From Pseudomonas chlororaphis (GTDB lineage Bacteria; Pseudomonadota; Gammaproteobacteria; Pseudomonadales; Pseudomonadaceae): a DNA stretch of 64,000 nucleotides. Positions 36,535-44,770 of this stretch are shown here, piece after piece. The DNA is taken from positions 1,333,001 through 1,397,000 of the forward strand of contig CP011020.1 of NCBI GenBank assembly GCA_001023535.1, given 5' to 3'. The notes below the pieces were generated by a model. It ran no database searches and was not told the DNA's origin. It saw nothing but the letters and a program-made list of their open reading frames with translations. Positions within the stretch are counted from its first letter, which is position 1. The number at the start of each line of letters is the position of its first letter. The position numbers and the translations under genes are program-made.

Positions 36535-36741
36535 ATGGCCTACATCAAGGGACAGTCCCGCAGTCAGACGAGCCTGTTTCCGGTATCGCTGGAAGAGTTG
36601 ATATCCGAGGATCACCTGGTTCACGTTATCGATGTCTACGTCGCCAAGCTGGATCTGGTGCGATTGGAATTTGATAAAGCGCTAGACGAACTGACGGTCA
36701 CTGCCGATGCTAGGGCGACCGCATTTACCAGGCGAAAATGA
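36535..36741 (+). pseudogene. IS1182-family transposase, N-terminal remnant
   Basis: The first 45 or so codons read 'MAYIKGQSRSQTSLFPVSLE...LVHVIDVYVAKLDLV', the usual N-terminus of IS1182-family transposases. After about residue 50 the family sequence stops, and an unrelated short tail ends at 36741. The DDE catalytic part is absent. A full protein would be several hundred residues, so the deletion is large. Confidence 0.8.
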
Positions 36742-36827
36742 GCGACTGCGCTGCACTGAGGCTAAGCGCCGATATGTCACACGTCATGCTCACGAAAAGG
36801 GCGTTTGCTTGGAACCACCGTCAGTGC

Positions 36828-36843
36828 GTTTTCACACAGTCTG
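36828..36843 (-). repeat. Right terminal inverted repeat of the mini-IS
   Basis: GTTTTCACACAGTCTG, exact complement of the left end at 36455-36470. Confidence 0.85.
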
Positions 36844-36867
36844 TTTACGGAGCCGTTAGCACTCACC

Positions 36868-37770
36868 CTACGCAATAGAACCATCCCCACCACCGGTCAA
36901 CAACGCCACGAACGCCCGCGCCATCGGCGAGCGCTGGTCCTTGCGTTGCACCAGCCACACCGCCGACACCGCCGCCGGATCGAGCAGCGGGCGGTAGACG
37001 ACGCCGTCGATGCGCATGCGCTGGTAGGAGGCGGGCAAGACCGAAACACCCAGCCCCGCTGCCACCAGCCCGATGATGGTCATCGCCTCGCCGGCTTCCT
37101 GGGCGAAGTGCGGGCTGAAACCGGCGTCGCGGGCCAGGCTCAGCAATTGCGCGTAGAGACCGCTGCCGTAGCTGCGAGGAAAGAACACGAACGGCTCCTG
37201 GGCCAGCGCCGACAGGAACAGCCCGGCATCGCTGCCCTGGGCCAGCGGGTGCTTGGAGCTGAGCACGGCCACCAGCGGCTCGCGGCTGAGTTCGATCTCG
37301 CTCAGGGACTCGGGCAGCGGCAACGGTCGCATGATGCCCACCTCGATCTCCCCCTCCATCAAACCGTCGGCCACCTGGGTGCTGCTCATTTCCCGCAGGT
37401 TCAGGTGCACGGCGGGAAAGCGCTGGCGGAACGTGAACAGCGCCTGGGGGATCGTCGAGTTGAACGGCGCCGAGGAGGTGAAGCCGATCTTCAGTTCGCC
37501 CAGCTCGCCTAACTGCGCGCGACGGGCCACGTCGGCGGCCTTGTCGACCTGGGCCAGCACCCGCCGCGCCTCGTCGAGGAACAATCGGCCGGCCTCGCTC
37601 AACTCGACCCGGCGATTGGTGCGCTCGAACAAACGCGCACCGACTTCCTGCTCCAGCGCCTGGATCTGCTGGCTCAGGGGTGGTTGGGAGATGCCGAGGG
37701 CCAAGGCGGCACGGCCGAAATGCAGTTCTTCGGCCACGGCGATGAAGTAACGCAGGTGACGCAGTTCCAT
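36868..37770 (-). CDS. LysR-family regulator divergent to an MFS gene
   Basis: This 300-residue protein starts 'MELRHLRYFIAVAEELHFGR', with the HTH 'AALALGISQPPLSQQIQALE' and an effector domain from about 90 on. It looks like the BenM/CatM or AlsR-type branch by its N-terminus. It is divergent from the MFS transporter gene, with 119 bp between starts, so it probably regulates that exporter. ATG 37770 is chosen; seven codons more are open upstream but without family similarity. The palindrome CAATATATTG at 37812-37821 in the shared promoter could be part of its site. Confidence 0.9.
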   Translation of the reverse strand: MELRHLRYFIAVAEELHFGRAALALGISQPPLSQQIQALEQEVGARLFERTNRRVELSEAGRLFLDEARRVLAQVDKAADVARRAQLGELGELKIGFTSSAPFNSTIPQALFTFRQRFPAVHLNLREMSSTQVADGLMEGEIEVGIMRPLPLPESLSEIELSREPLVAVLSSKHPLAQGSDAGLFLSALAQEPFVFFPRSYGSGLYAQLLSLARDAGFSPHFAQEAGEAMTIIGLVAAGLGVSVLPASYQRMRIDGVVYRPLLDPAAVSAVWLVQRKDQRSPMARAFVALLTGGGDGSIA

Positions 37771-37811
37771 GGTCCACCTAACAAGTCGCAAAACGTCTTA
37801 AACAGGTCGAA

Positions 37812-37821
37812 CAATATATTG
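37812..37821. promoter_or_regulatory. Palindrome in the LysR/MFS divergent promoter
   Basis: CAATATATTG is self-complementary and lies midway between the two divergent starts. LysR sites often have such short dyads. It is also AT-rich enough to be part of a -10 region. Confidence 0.3.
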
Positions 37822-37889
37822 GATAGAAACATTAGCCGGCTATATGCTTTTTTCACTGCCTGCCTGATCGTGCTCCTGCGAGGTCCACC

Positions 37890-39167
37890 GTGAAAACTGC
37901 TGTCGCGCCACTGGCCCATGAAATTCCCCCCCGCGTACAGGATGACGTCGTCACTGAACTGAAGGACATCTACATCGAGAAAGGCACGCCGATGTTCATG
38001 CGCACGGTGCTGGCGCTGTTTTGCGGCGGCTTCGCGACGTTCGCCCTGTTGTACTGCGTGCAGCCGATGATGCCGTTGTTGTCCAAGGAGTTTGCCGTCA
38101 ACGCGGCGCAAAGCAGCCTGATCCTTTCGGTGGCGACCGGCCTGCTCGCCATCGGCCTGTTGATCACCGGCCCGATTTCCGACCGCATCGGCCGCAAGCC
38201 GGTGATGGTCGCCGCCCTGTTCGCCGCCGCCCTGTGCACCCTAGCCAGCGCCATGATGCCGACCTGGCACGGCGTCCTGCTGCTGCGTGCGCTGGTGGGG
38301 CTGTCGCTGAGCGGGCTGGCCGCGGTGACGATGACGTACCTGAGCGAAGAGATCCACCCCAAGCACATCGGCCTGGCGATGGGGCTGTACATCGCCGGCA
38401 ATGCCATCGGTGGCATGAGCGGACGCTTGATCACCGGCGTGCTGATCGACTTCGTCAGTTGGCACACCGCGATGCTGGTGATTGGCGGCCTGGCCCTGAT
38501 CGCCGCGGCGGTCTTCTGGCGGATCCTGCCGGAGTCGCGCAATTTCCGGCCCCGCTCGCTGCACCCGCGCAGCCTGCTCGACGGCTTTACCCAGCACTTT
38601 CGCGACGCTGGCCTGCCGCTGCTGTTCCTTGAAGCCTTCGTCCTGATGGGCGCCTTCGTGACCCTGTTCAACTACATCGGCTACCGCCTGCTGGCCGAGC
38701 CTTATCATCTGGACCAGGCCTTCGTCGGACTGCTGTCGGTGGTGTACCTGTCGGGTATCTACAGCTCGGCAAAAGTCGGCGCGCTGGCGGACAAGCTGGG
38801 GCGGCGCAAGATGCTCTGGGCAACCATCGCGCTGATGCTGGCCGGCCTCGCACTGACGATGGCCACGTCGCTGATGCTGGTGATCCCGGGCATGCTGGTG
38901 TTCACCTTCGGCTTCTTCGGCGCCCACTCGGTCGCCAGCAGTTGGATCGGCCGCCGCGCCCTCACCGCCAAGGGGCAGGCCTCCTCGCTTTACCTGTTCA
39001 GCTATTACGCCGGGTCGAGCGTGGCCGGCACGGCGGGCGGCGTGGCCTGGCACGTGGGGGGTTGGAACGGGGTCGGCCTGTTCATCGGCGCGTTGCTGGT
39101 GGTGGCCTTGTGGGTGGCGGTGAAGCTGGCGAAGTTGCCGGTGTTGCCAGGTAACCTGGCGGTTTAG
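37890..39167 (+). CDS. MFS transporter (YnfM-like, drug:H+ antiporter type)
   Basis: This 425-residue permease has twelve predicted helices. A hydrophilic N-terminus of about 35 residues precedes helix 1 ('TVLALFCGGFATFALLYC'), and loop 2-3 has the MFS motif 'GPISDRIGRKPVM'. The 'CVQPMMPLL' start of the fold matches the YnfM/Bcr-like exporters with broad or unknown substrates. The start is GTG 37890, after AGGTCC; an ATG at 37992 would trim the soluble N-terminus and remains possible. A REP pair follows the gene. Confidence 0.88.
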   Translation: MKTAVAPLAHEIPPRVQDDVVTELKDIYIEKGTPMFMRTVLALFCGGFATFALLYCVQPMMPLLSKEFAVNAAQSSLILSVATGLLAIGLLITGPISDRIGRKPVMVAALFAAALCTLASAMMPTWHGVLLLRALVGLSLSGLAAVTMTYLSEEIHPKHIGLAMGLYIAGNAIGGMSGRLITGVLIDFVSWHTAMLVIGGLALIAAAVFWRILPESRNFRPRSLHPRSLLDGFTQHFRDAGLPLLFLEAFVLMGAFVTLFNYIGYRLLAEPYHLDQAFVGLLSVVYLSGIYSSAKVGALADKLGRRKMLWATIALMLAGLALTMATSLMLVIPGMLVFTFGFFGAHSVASSWIGRRALTAKGQASSLYLFSYYAGSSVAGTAGGVAWHVGGWNGVGLFIGALLVVALWVAVKLAKLPVLPGNLAV

Positions 39168-39195
39168 ACAGACACCGCCAGGATCGGCCCAGTCC

Positions 39196-39312
39196 CTGTG
39201 GCGAGGGGATTTATCCCCGTCAGGCTGCGAAGCGGCCTCGGTTTCTACGCCGCAGTGCAGTCCAATGGCGAGCGCTTCGCACTCGAACGGGGATAAATCC
39301 CCTCGCCACAGG
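39196..39312. repeat. REPIN-like inverted pair, GTGGCGAGGGG type
   Basis: CCTGTGGCGAGGGGATTTAT and its complement at the right end bound a 117-bp element with a less conserved centre. It lies between the convergent MFS and gspM genes. Confidence 0.9.
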
Positions 39313-39329
39313 CGCCTCTTTCCAACCAA

Positions 39330-39779
39330 TCATTGTGCCAACACCACCCGCGCCTCCAACACCTTCCCCCGCACCTCCAGGGTCAGCGCGTGCAGCACCG
39401 CGCCGTCGCGTTCGTGGCGGTCCAGCCAGTGCAGCAATGGGTTGGCGTCACCGGTGACCATGAGTCGCAGCGCATCGCCATCGACCTCCATCTCGGCGAT
39501 GTCTAGCCCTGCCGCCGTGGCGCTGTCATTGACGCGCACCGACAAGGGTCGGTCCGCGGTGTCCCGGGCCGGTGCCGCGCGCTGGATCCGCACGCTCAGT
39601 TCGGCCTGTTGGCGGTACTGCCGCTCGGCGACTTCAAGCCGTTGCGCCATGGGGCGCCCGATCGAGGTGTAGCCCACGGTCACCAGCACCAGCCCGGCCG
39701 TCCCCAGCAACAACCCTTGCTCACGGCGCGACACGCCTGCCCAGGCTTGTTTCAGCCTCTGTAGTGCCTTGACGTTCAT
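39330..39779 (-). CDS. gspM: Type II secretion protein GspM
   Basis: This 149-residue bitopic inner-membrane protein has a cytosolic start, one helix at about 21-40 ('GLLLGTAGLVLVTVGYTSIG') and a periplasmic ferredoxin-like domain. GspM binds GspL and helps hold the ATPase platform. It is the last gene of the operon. ATG 39779 overlaps the gspL stop by 4 bp; a much longer frame upstream is the shadow of gspL. Confidence 0.85.
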   Translation of the reverse strand: MNVKALQRLKQAWAGVSRREQGLLLGTAGLVLVTVGYTSIGRPMAQRLEVAERQYRQQAELSVRIQRAAPARDTADRPLSVRVNDSATAAGLDIAEMEVDGDALRLMVTGDANPLLHWLDRHERDGAVLHALTLEVRGKVLEARVVLAQ

Positions 39780-40882
39780 CCACCGTTCTCCAGCGTCAGG
39801 ATGGCCTGCACGCGATTGCCTTGTTTGCTCGCACTGCCCAGGATCAGGGGCAGACCGTTCTGTTGGCCGCGTTCGCGCAGTTGTTCCAGCTCGACAAAAC
39901 TGTTGGCCGTCAGTTGGAGCTTCCAGCCCTCGCCTGCGCGAAAGTCGATGCGCTGCACCTCGACATGACTGGCGCCGACGACACGCTCCACCAGATGAAC
40001 CAGGCGCGCCACCTGGGTGTCCTGGTCCTGTCCGCCGCGCCCCTGCATGGCCTGGAACTGCGCGGCCAGGTCGACGATGCGGCTTTGTCCGGGGTACAGC
40101 GCCCGGAACCGCTGCTCGCTCTGGCTGTACAGCCGTCGCGTTTCGCCTTCCAGAAAGCGCACGCGGGCTTCGCTGAACACCCAGCTCAGCACCAATACAC
40201 CCAGCGCCGCGGCCATCGCACCGCGCCATGGCAAGCGCTGGCGGCGGCGCCGGAACTCGCCTTGCAACAAGTCAACGGGGTGTCCGCCCGCGCTCAGCAA
40301 CCACTCATCGATGCCCGGACGGTCGCGGGCCTCGTCTAGCCAGTGGATGTCCTCGCCAAGACTCGGCTTGAGCACCGTCAGGGCCGGGCCCGACAATGCC
40401 ACCCGTGCCGCCAGCGCGCCGCCCAGCAACCAGCGGCCAAACCAGCGCACGCCAAACGCCTGGTCACCGGCCAACAGGTCGGCATCGACGTGCACCGCCC
40501 GCACGGCGACGCCCTGTTCGTCGAGCAAGGCCAGTAACGCCCGGAACCGGTCCCGTTGCGTCACCAGCAGCGGGTAACGGTGCTGCCGGTCCCGGGCGCC
40601 GACGGCGATGTGCAGCACTTCCAGGTTTTCACTCAGTTGCTCTTCGATGGCGAATGCCAGCGCCTGGGGTCGCGGCGGGCGGCGAGAGGGCCAGGGGTCG
40701 CTGCGCACCCAACTGCACAGTTCCATCGGCAACAGCACGACGACCTCACGCCCGAGCAGTTCACGGGCCGCTTCGTGCAGGGGCAAGCAGCGTCGCCCGC
40801 CCGTCGGCGACCATATGCAGCAGGGCCAGTTGGCAGAGGGCGCGCCCAGGCCTTCGGCGGTCAGGTAAAGCCAGGTTTTCAT
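39776..40882 (-). CDS. gspL: Type II secretion protein GspL
   Basis: This 368-residue protein has an actin-like cytosolic domain (about 1-220) that contacts the GspE ATPase, one membrane helix near 225-245 ('MAAALGVLVLSWVFSEA') and a periplasmic GspM-like domain. Length and order are standard. The start shares one base with the gspK stop. Confidence 0.87.
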   Translation of the reverse strand: MKTWLYLTAEGLGAPSANWPCCIWSPTGGRRCLPLHEAARELLGREVVVLLPMELCSWVRSDPWPSRRPPRPQALAFAIEEQLSENLEVLHIAVGARDRQHRYPLLVTQRDRFRALLALLDEQGVAVRAVHVDADLLAGDQAFGVRWFGRWLLGGALAARVALSGPALTVLKPSLGEDIHWLDEARDRPGIDEWLLSAGGHPVDLLQGEFRRRRQRLPWRGAMAAALGVLVLSWVFSEARVRFLEGETRRLYSQSEQRFRALYPGQSRIVDLAAQFQAMQGRGGQDQDTQVARLVHLVERVVGASHVEVQRIDFRAGEGWKLQLTANSFVELEQLRERGQQNGLPLILGSASKQGNRVQAILTLENGG

Positions 40883-41727
40883 CAGGGGAGCTCACCAGGG
40901 CTGAAGGGTAAGAAACGACGCTGGCGCACGGTCCAGCGTCCGGTCGTGGCATCACGCTCGAGGTCCGAAGCCAGGCGCAGACGGTTGCCGGCGCGGGTCA
41001 CGCTCACGGTGATGCGGAACCAGCGACTGGTCACGCCCAGGCCATGGCTGCTGAGGCCCAGGCCGGTCACCAGCGGATCATTGGTAAACGCCTGCACACT
41101 GGCGTAGGGCGTTTGCCAGCGCCGCTGGGCCAACGCCCTGGCCGGCTCGCCCTCCATGCCGTCGAGGGTCATTAGCAACAGCGGCGGCGCGGTGTTGACG
41201 TTCAACCGGGCCTCCTTGGGCAGCAGCACCACCCAAGGCGCCAGGCGCCGCAGCATCGAGCCATCGATGCCAGGCAACAGGCGCAGTTGACTCAACTCGT
41301 GCACCACCCCGACCTGAGGCAACGACATCGATGGCAGATCCAGCAAGGCAAGCAATCGGCTCCATCGACCCAAGGTCACCTGGTCGACTTGCCCCTGGGC
41401 CAACAACGGGGTGAGGTTCAGCCGCGCAGACAAATCCTCGATCGCGACGTGGACCTGGGCGTCGTCCAGCGCCCAGGCCGGTTCGCGCCGCGCCCAGTCC
41501 TGGCTCAGGTCAACAACCCCGGACGGCGCGGCCACGCTCTCTTGCAGCACCGCTTGCGCCCAGGCTTCCCCGGCCAGCCCAAGCTGGCGCAGCTGGACCT
41601 GTTGCAGCGGCTGGGCGCTGCTGTGCAACAACAGGCGATGGCTATGCAACATGCCACCGATCACCAGCAACGCCAGGCTCAGCACCAGCAGCACGCTGAT
41701 CAGCGCTACCCCTCGCTGTCGACTCAC
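40882..41727 (-). CDS. gspK: Type II secretion minor pseudopilin GspK
   Basis: This 281-residue protein has a prepilin-like N-terminus 'MSRQRGVALISVLLVLSLAL', cleaved after Gly6. It lacks the Glu5 of other pseudopilins, as is normal for GspK (Val at that place). The large alpha domain caps the pseudopilus tip with GspI and GspJ. It overlaps gspJ by 4 bp. Confidence 0.87.
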   Translation of the reverse strand: MSRQRGVALISVLLVLSLALLVIGGMLHSHRLLLHSSAQPLQQVQLRQLGLAGEAWAQAVLQESVAAPSGVVDLSQDWARREPAWALDDAQVHVAIEDLSARLNLTPLLAQGQVDQVTLGRWSRLLALLDLPSMSLPQVGVVHELSQLRLLPGIDGSMLRRLAPWVVLLPKEARLNVNTAPPLLLMTLDGMEGEPARALAQRRWQTPYASVQAFTNDPLVTGLGLSSHGLGVTSRWFRITVSVTRAGNRLRLASDLERDATTGRWTVRQRRFLPFSPGELP

Positions 41728-42257
41728 GGCAACGCTCCCGGCAACAGCAGCACCCGACGGACCTGTTCGAAACGCCCGGTCGACACCACCAGTTCCAGTG
41801 CCAGCGGCGCGACCTCACGCACGGTTTCGCTGCGCCAGCCGCGCTGCGGATCGAACACCCGCCAGCTCAGGCCGCGCACCTCGTCGAGCAATTTCTGCTG
41901 CTGCACAACGGTGCTGCCTTCTGCGCGACTGTCGCGCCACAGCACGCGGTCTTCGAGTCGATAAGCCACCGCCTGCCGCTCGCTGCGCGGCAGATCCTGT
42001 GGGTTGCGCCAATGGCTGCGCTGCAATTGCAGGCCCGTCGGCGCGAGCACGACCGAGCCAAGGACGGCCTGCCAGGCATCGCGCTCGATCACCCCCACGG
42101 CCCGTTGCAAGGCGCGGATGTCTCGCTCGTGATGACCGGCGCCTTGCTGGGCTCGCACGACGCCGTCGAACAGCCGCCAACTGGCCAGGCCGAGCAAGGC
42201 GAAAATGGCAATGGCGATGACCAGTTCCAACAAGGTGAAACCCGACTGTCTATTCAT
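41724..42257 (-). CDS. gspJ: Type II secretion minor pseudopilin GspJ
   Basis: This 177-residue protein has the type 4 prepilin signal 'MNRQSGFTLLELVIAIAIFA', with peptidase cleavage expected after Gly6 and Glu5 of the mature form present. It is part of the tip complex with GspK and GspI. ATG 42257 is the start directly before the signal; it overlaps gspI by 8 bp. Confidence 0.87.
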   Translation of the reverse strand: MNRQSGFTLLELVIAIAIFALLGLASWRLFDGVVRAQQGAGHHERDIRALQRAVGVIERDAWQAVLGSVVLAPTGLQLQRSHWRNPQDLPRSERQAVAYRLEDRVLWRDSRAEGSTVVQQQKLLDEVRGLSWRVFDPQRGWRSETVREVAPLALELVVSTGRFEQVRRVLLLPGALP

Positions 42258-42636
42258 CACGCTGGCGGATCCACCCCAGGGTGCGGTGCACAACCGCCGG
42301 ACTGCCGGCTCGGCTGACCTGGATCTCGACCTGGAGCAGGCGCGGATCATGGGCCGCGGCGATACGCTGTTGCAGCGTCCAGTCGCGACGCCCCAGGCGC
42401 AGGTCCAGCCGTTGCTGCCCAGGCGCCGGGGTCGGGTGCAGGCGCAGCTCGCTCAACTGATTGTCCGCCAGCCACGCGCCGAACAGCCGCTCCTCCAGCC
42501 CGGCGCCCTGCTTGAGCACGAACTGGCTGGCCGAAAGCACCGCTGCCGACACCATGGCAAAAATCGCCAAGGCGATCATGACTTCCAGCAGGGTGAAGCC
42601 GCGGCTATCGACCGCCAGCCTGCTCGCCTTACTCAT
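42250..42636 (-). CDS. gspI: Type II secretion minor pseudopilin GspI
   Basis: This 128-residue protein has the prepilin signal 'SRGFTLLEVMIALAIFAMVS' after a short basic leader. It starts assembly of the pseudopilus tip. Start ATG 42636 overlaps the gspH stop by 8 bp; earlier in-frame codons are shadow. Confidence 0.85.
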   Translation of the reverse strand: MSKASRLAVDSRGFTLLEVMIALAIFAMVSAAVLSASQFVLKQGAGLEERLFGAWLADNQLSELRLHPTPAPGQQRLDLRLGRRDWTLQQRIAAAHDPRLLQVEIQVSRAGSPAVVHRTLGWIRQRDE

Positions 42637-43102
42637 CGATCGAGGGCTCCGACAGGCCATCGCTCGACACCGCGGACAAGCGCTGGCCGGCGACCTGGAC
42701 AGACAGGCGAAACGGGCTGATTTCATCGCTGCTGAGCATCAGCAACTGCGGCGCGCCCGACGTGTCATCGAGGACCACGGCGTGGCCGTCCTGCTCCAGG
42801 CCAAGGGACAGTGGCTGCGGCAAGCGTTGCAAGGTCGCCACCGCGGTCCAGCCCTGGGCGTCGAGGCGCAGCGCCTGATAACCGTGCTTGTGGATGCGCA
42901 GTCCATATTCCTCGCTCTCCAGCACCGCCCGCTCGCGCAACTGCTGCACCACCCGGATGAACGCCCCGGCTTGCTGCCGCGCTTCCCTGGCCGGGTTCGG
43001 GCCCACGGCGAGGCTGACCATGCCGGCCGCGATCGCGATCAGGACGACGACCACCATCAGTTCCAGCAGGGTAAAACCCCGGTAACGGGCGCGCATGTTC
43101 AT
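42629..43102 (-). CDS. gspH: Type II secretion minor pseudopilin GspH
   Basis: This 157-residue protein has the prepilin signal 'RGFTLLELMVVVVLIAIAAG'. GspH links the tip complex to the GspG shaft. The start is ATG 43102 or 43096. It overlaps gspG by 4 bp. Confidence 0.85.
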   Translation of the reverse strand: MNMRARYRGFTLLELMVVVVLIAIAAGMVSLAVGPNPAREARQQAGAFIRVVQQLRERAVLESEEYGLRIHKHGYQALRLDAQGWTAVATLQRLPQPLSLGLEQDGHAVVLDDTSGAPQLLMLSSDEISPFRLSVQVAGQRLSAVSSDGLSEPSIDE

Positions 43103-43554
43103 TCGGTCCAGTTGCCGATGTCGGCCGCCAGCCCATCGCCACCCGGTGCGCCATCGGCGCCCAGCGAATACAGGTCATAGCTGCCGTCCAACGACCTGAG
43201 GCCCGGACTGAGGTACTGGTAAGGCGTGCCCCACGGATCGATCGGCAGGCTCTTCAGATACCCCTGGGGGTTCCAGTTCCGCGGCGCGGGCGTGCCTCCC
43301 GGACGCTTGCTCAGCGCTTCGAGGCCCTGTTGGGTCGAGGGGTACTGGAAGTTGTCGAGCCGGTACATTTCCAGCGCCGTGGCGATGGCCTGGATGTCGG
43401 TCCGCGCCGCCGTGGCCTTGGCCTGGTCGGGGCGGCTCATGAACTGCGGCACCACGATGGCGCCGAGCACGCCGATGATGACCACCACCACCATGATTTC
43501 AATCAGGGTGAAGCCACGTTGAAGAGGTACCGCTCGGTTGTCTGGAGAGTGCAT
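43099..43554 (-). CDS. gspG: Type II secretion major pseudopilin GspG
   Basis: This 151-residue main shaft subunit has the prepilin signal 'RGFTLIEIMVVVVIIGVLGA', then 'MYRLDNFQYPSTQQGLEAL' and 'DPWGTPYQY', the strongly conserved core of GspG with the calcium-binding loop near the C-terminus. Cleavage and methylation need a PilD-type peptidase encoded elsewhere, as no gspO lies in this operon. Confidence 0.93.
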   Translation of the reverse strand: MHSPDNRAVPLQRGFTLIEIMVVVVIIGVLGAIVVPQFMSRPDQAKATAARTDIQAIATALEMYRLDNFQYPSTQQGLEALSKRPGGTPAPRNWNPQGYLKSLPIDPWGTPYQYLSPGLRSLDGSYDLYSLGADGAPGGDGLAADIGNWTE

Positions 43555-43557
43555 GGG

Positions 43558-44766
43558 TCAATTCACCAATTGGTTGAGGCTCAAGATAGGCAGGAGGATG
43601 GCCATGACGATCAGCAGCACGACGCCGCCCATCAACACCAACATGGCCGGTTCGAAAAGGCTCACCACCAGGGCAATCCGCGCCGCGAGGCTGGCTTCCT
43701 GTTGCTCGGCGGCGCGGGCCAGCATGCTGTCGAGCTCACCGGCCCGCTCGCCGCTGGCGATCATGTGCAGCATCAGCGGCGGGATATCGCCGCCGCGTTC
43801 CAGGCCGCGGGTCAGCGTCCCACCCTCGCGGACCGAGCGGGCGACGTCGGCAATGCGCGCGCGAATCGTCAGGTTGCCGATGACCTGCGCGGCAATGTGC
43901 AAGGCGTCAACCAGGGGCACCGCGCTCTTACTGAGGATCGCCAGGGTGCTGGCGAACCGCGCCGCTTCCATCGCCCGCAACACCTCGCCCAACAACGGCA
44001 GCCGCAACAGCAACCGATGCCAGCGCAGGCGCCACGCCGGTTGACGCAAGCTCCAGCGCCACACCGCCACGAGCCCGAGCAACGCCGCGAACAGCCACAG
44101 GCCGTGGCGGCGCAAGCCATCGCTCACGGCGATCAGCGCCTGGGTCAGCCAGGGCAGCGGCTGGCCGCTGTCGATGAAGATCTTCACCACGTCCGGCACC
44201 ACGTAGCCCAGCAGGAAGGCGACGATCGCGACGCAGGCCAGCAGCAGGATCAGCGGGTACACCAACGCCAGTTGAATGCGCTGGCGCGACGCCTGGCGCG
44301 CCTGGGTGTAGCTCGCCAGTTGCTCCAGCACCTGGCCGAGATGACCGGACTGCTCGCCCGCCGCCACCGTGGCGCAGAACAGCTCGGGAAACGCCTGGGG
44401 AAACGCCCGCAGGGCCGTCGCCAGCGCATGCCCTTCCATCACCCGGCCACGCACCGCCGACAGCAGTTGGACAACACGACGTTTCTGGTTCTGTTGCGCC
44501 ACCGCCGCCAGCGATTCTTCAAGGGGCAGGCCGGCCTGAATCAAGGTGGACAGTTGCAATGTCAGCAAGGCCAGCTCGGCCGGGCTCAAGCGCGATCCGG
44601 CATAACGGCTGCGCAAGGTTCGCCGTTCCCCGCCTTCGTGCAGTTCCCAGGGCAGCAAGCCGCGTTCGCGCAACAACTGCCGGGCCTGACGGGCGCTGTC
44701 AGCCTCCACTCGGCCCTTGCAGCGTCGGCCCTGGGCATCTTCGGCCCGATAATCGAAGGTCGGCAT
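43558..44766 (-). CDS. gspF: Type II secretion inner-membrane platform protein GspF
   Basis: This 402-residue protein has two GspF domains (about 70-190 and 270-395) and three membrane helices, starting 'MPTFDYRAEDAQGRRCKGRV'. It is the polytopic platform that connects the ATPase to the pseudopilus. ATG 44766 is chosen because the family begins there; it lies 4 bp after gspE. Confidence 0.92.
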   Translation of the reverse strand: MPTFDYRAEDAQGRRCKGRVEADSARQARQLLRERGLLPWELHEGGERRTLRSRYAGSRLSPAELALLTLQLSTLIQAGLPLEESLAAVAQQNQKRRVVQLLSAVRGRVMEGHALATALRAFPQAFPELFCATVAAGEQSGHLGQVLEQLASYTQARQASRQRIQLALVYPLILLLACVAIVAFLLGYVVPDVVKIFIDSGQPLPWLTQALIAVSDGLRRHGLWLFAALLGLVAVWRWSLRQPAWRLRWHRLLLRLPLLGEVLRAMEAARFASTLAILSKSAVPLVDALHIAAQVIGNLTIRARIADVARSVREGGTLTRGLERGGDIPPLMLHMIASGERAGELDSMLARAAEQQEASLAARIALVVSLFEPAMLVLMGGVVLLIVMAILLPILSLNQLVN

Positions 44767-44770
44767 CGGG

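Larger units (their letters stand above)
36455..36843 (+). mobile_element. Internally deleted IS1182-like element (MITE-like, 389 bp)
   Basis: Perfect 16-base terminal inverted repeats, CAGACTGTGTGAAAAC at 36455-36470 and its complement at 36828-36843, bound a 389-bp unit. TGTGTGAAAAC ends are typical of IS1182-family elements. Inside are a strong hairpin and the first codons of an IS1182-type transposase, which then break off, so the element cannot move by itself. It could be moved in trans. A clear target-site duplication was not seen. Confidence 0.82.
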
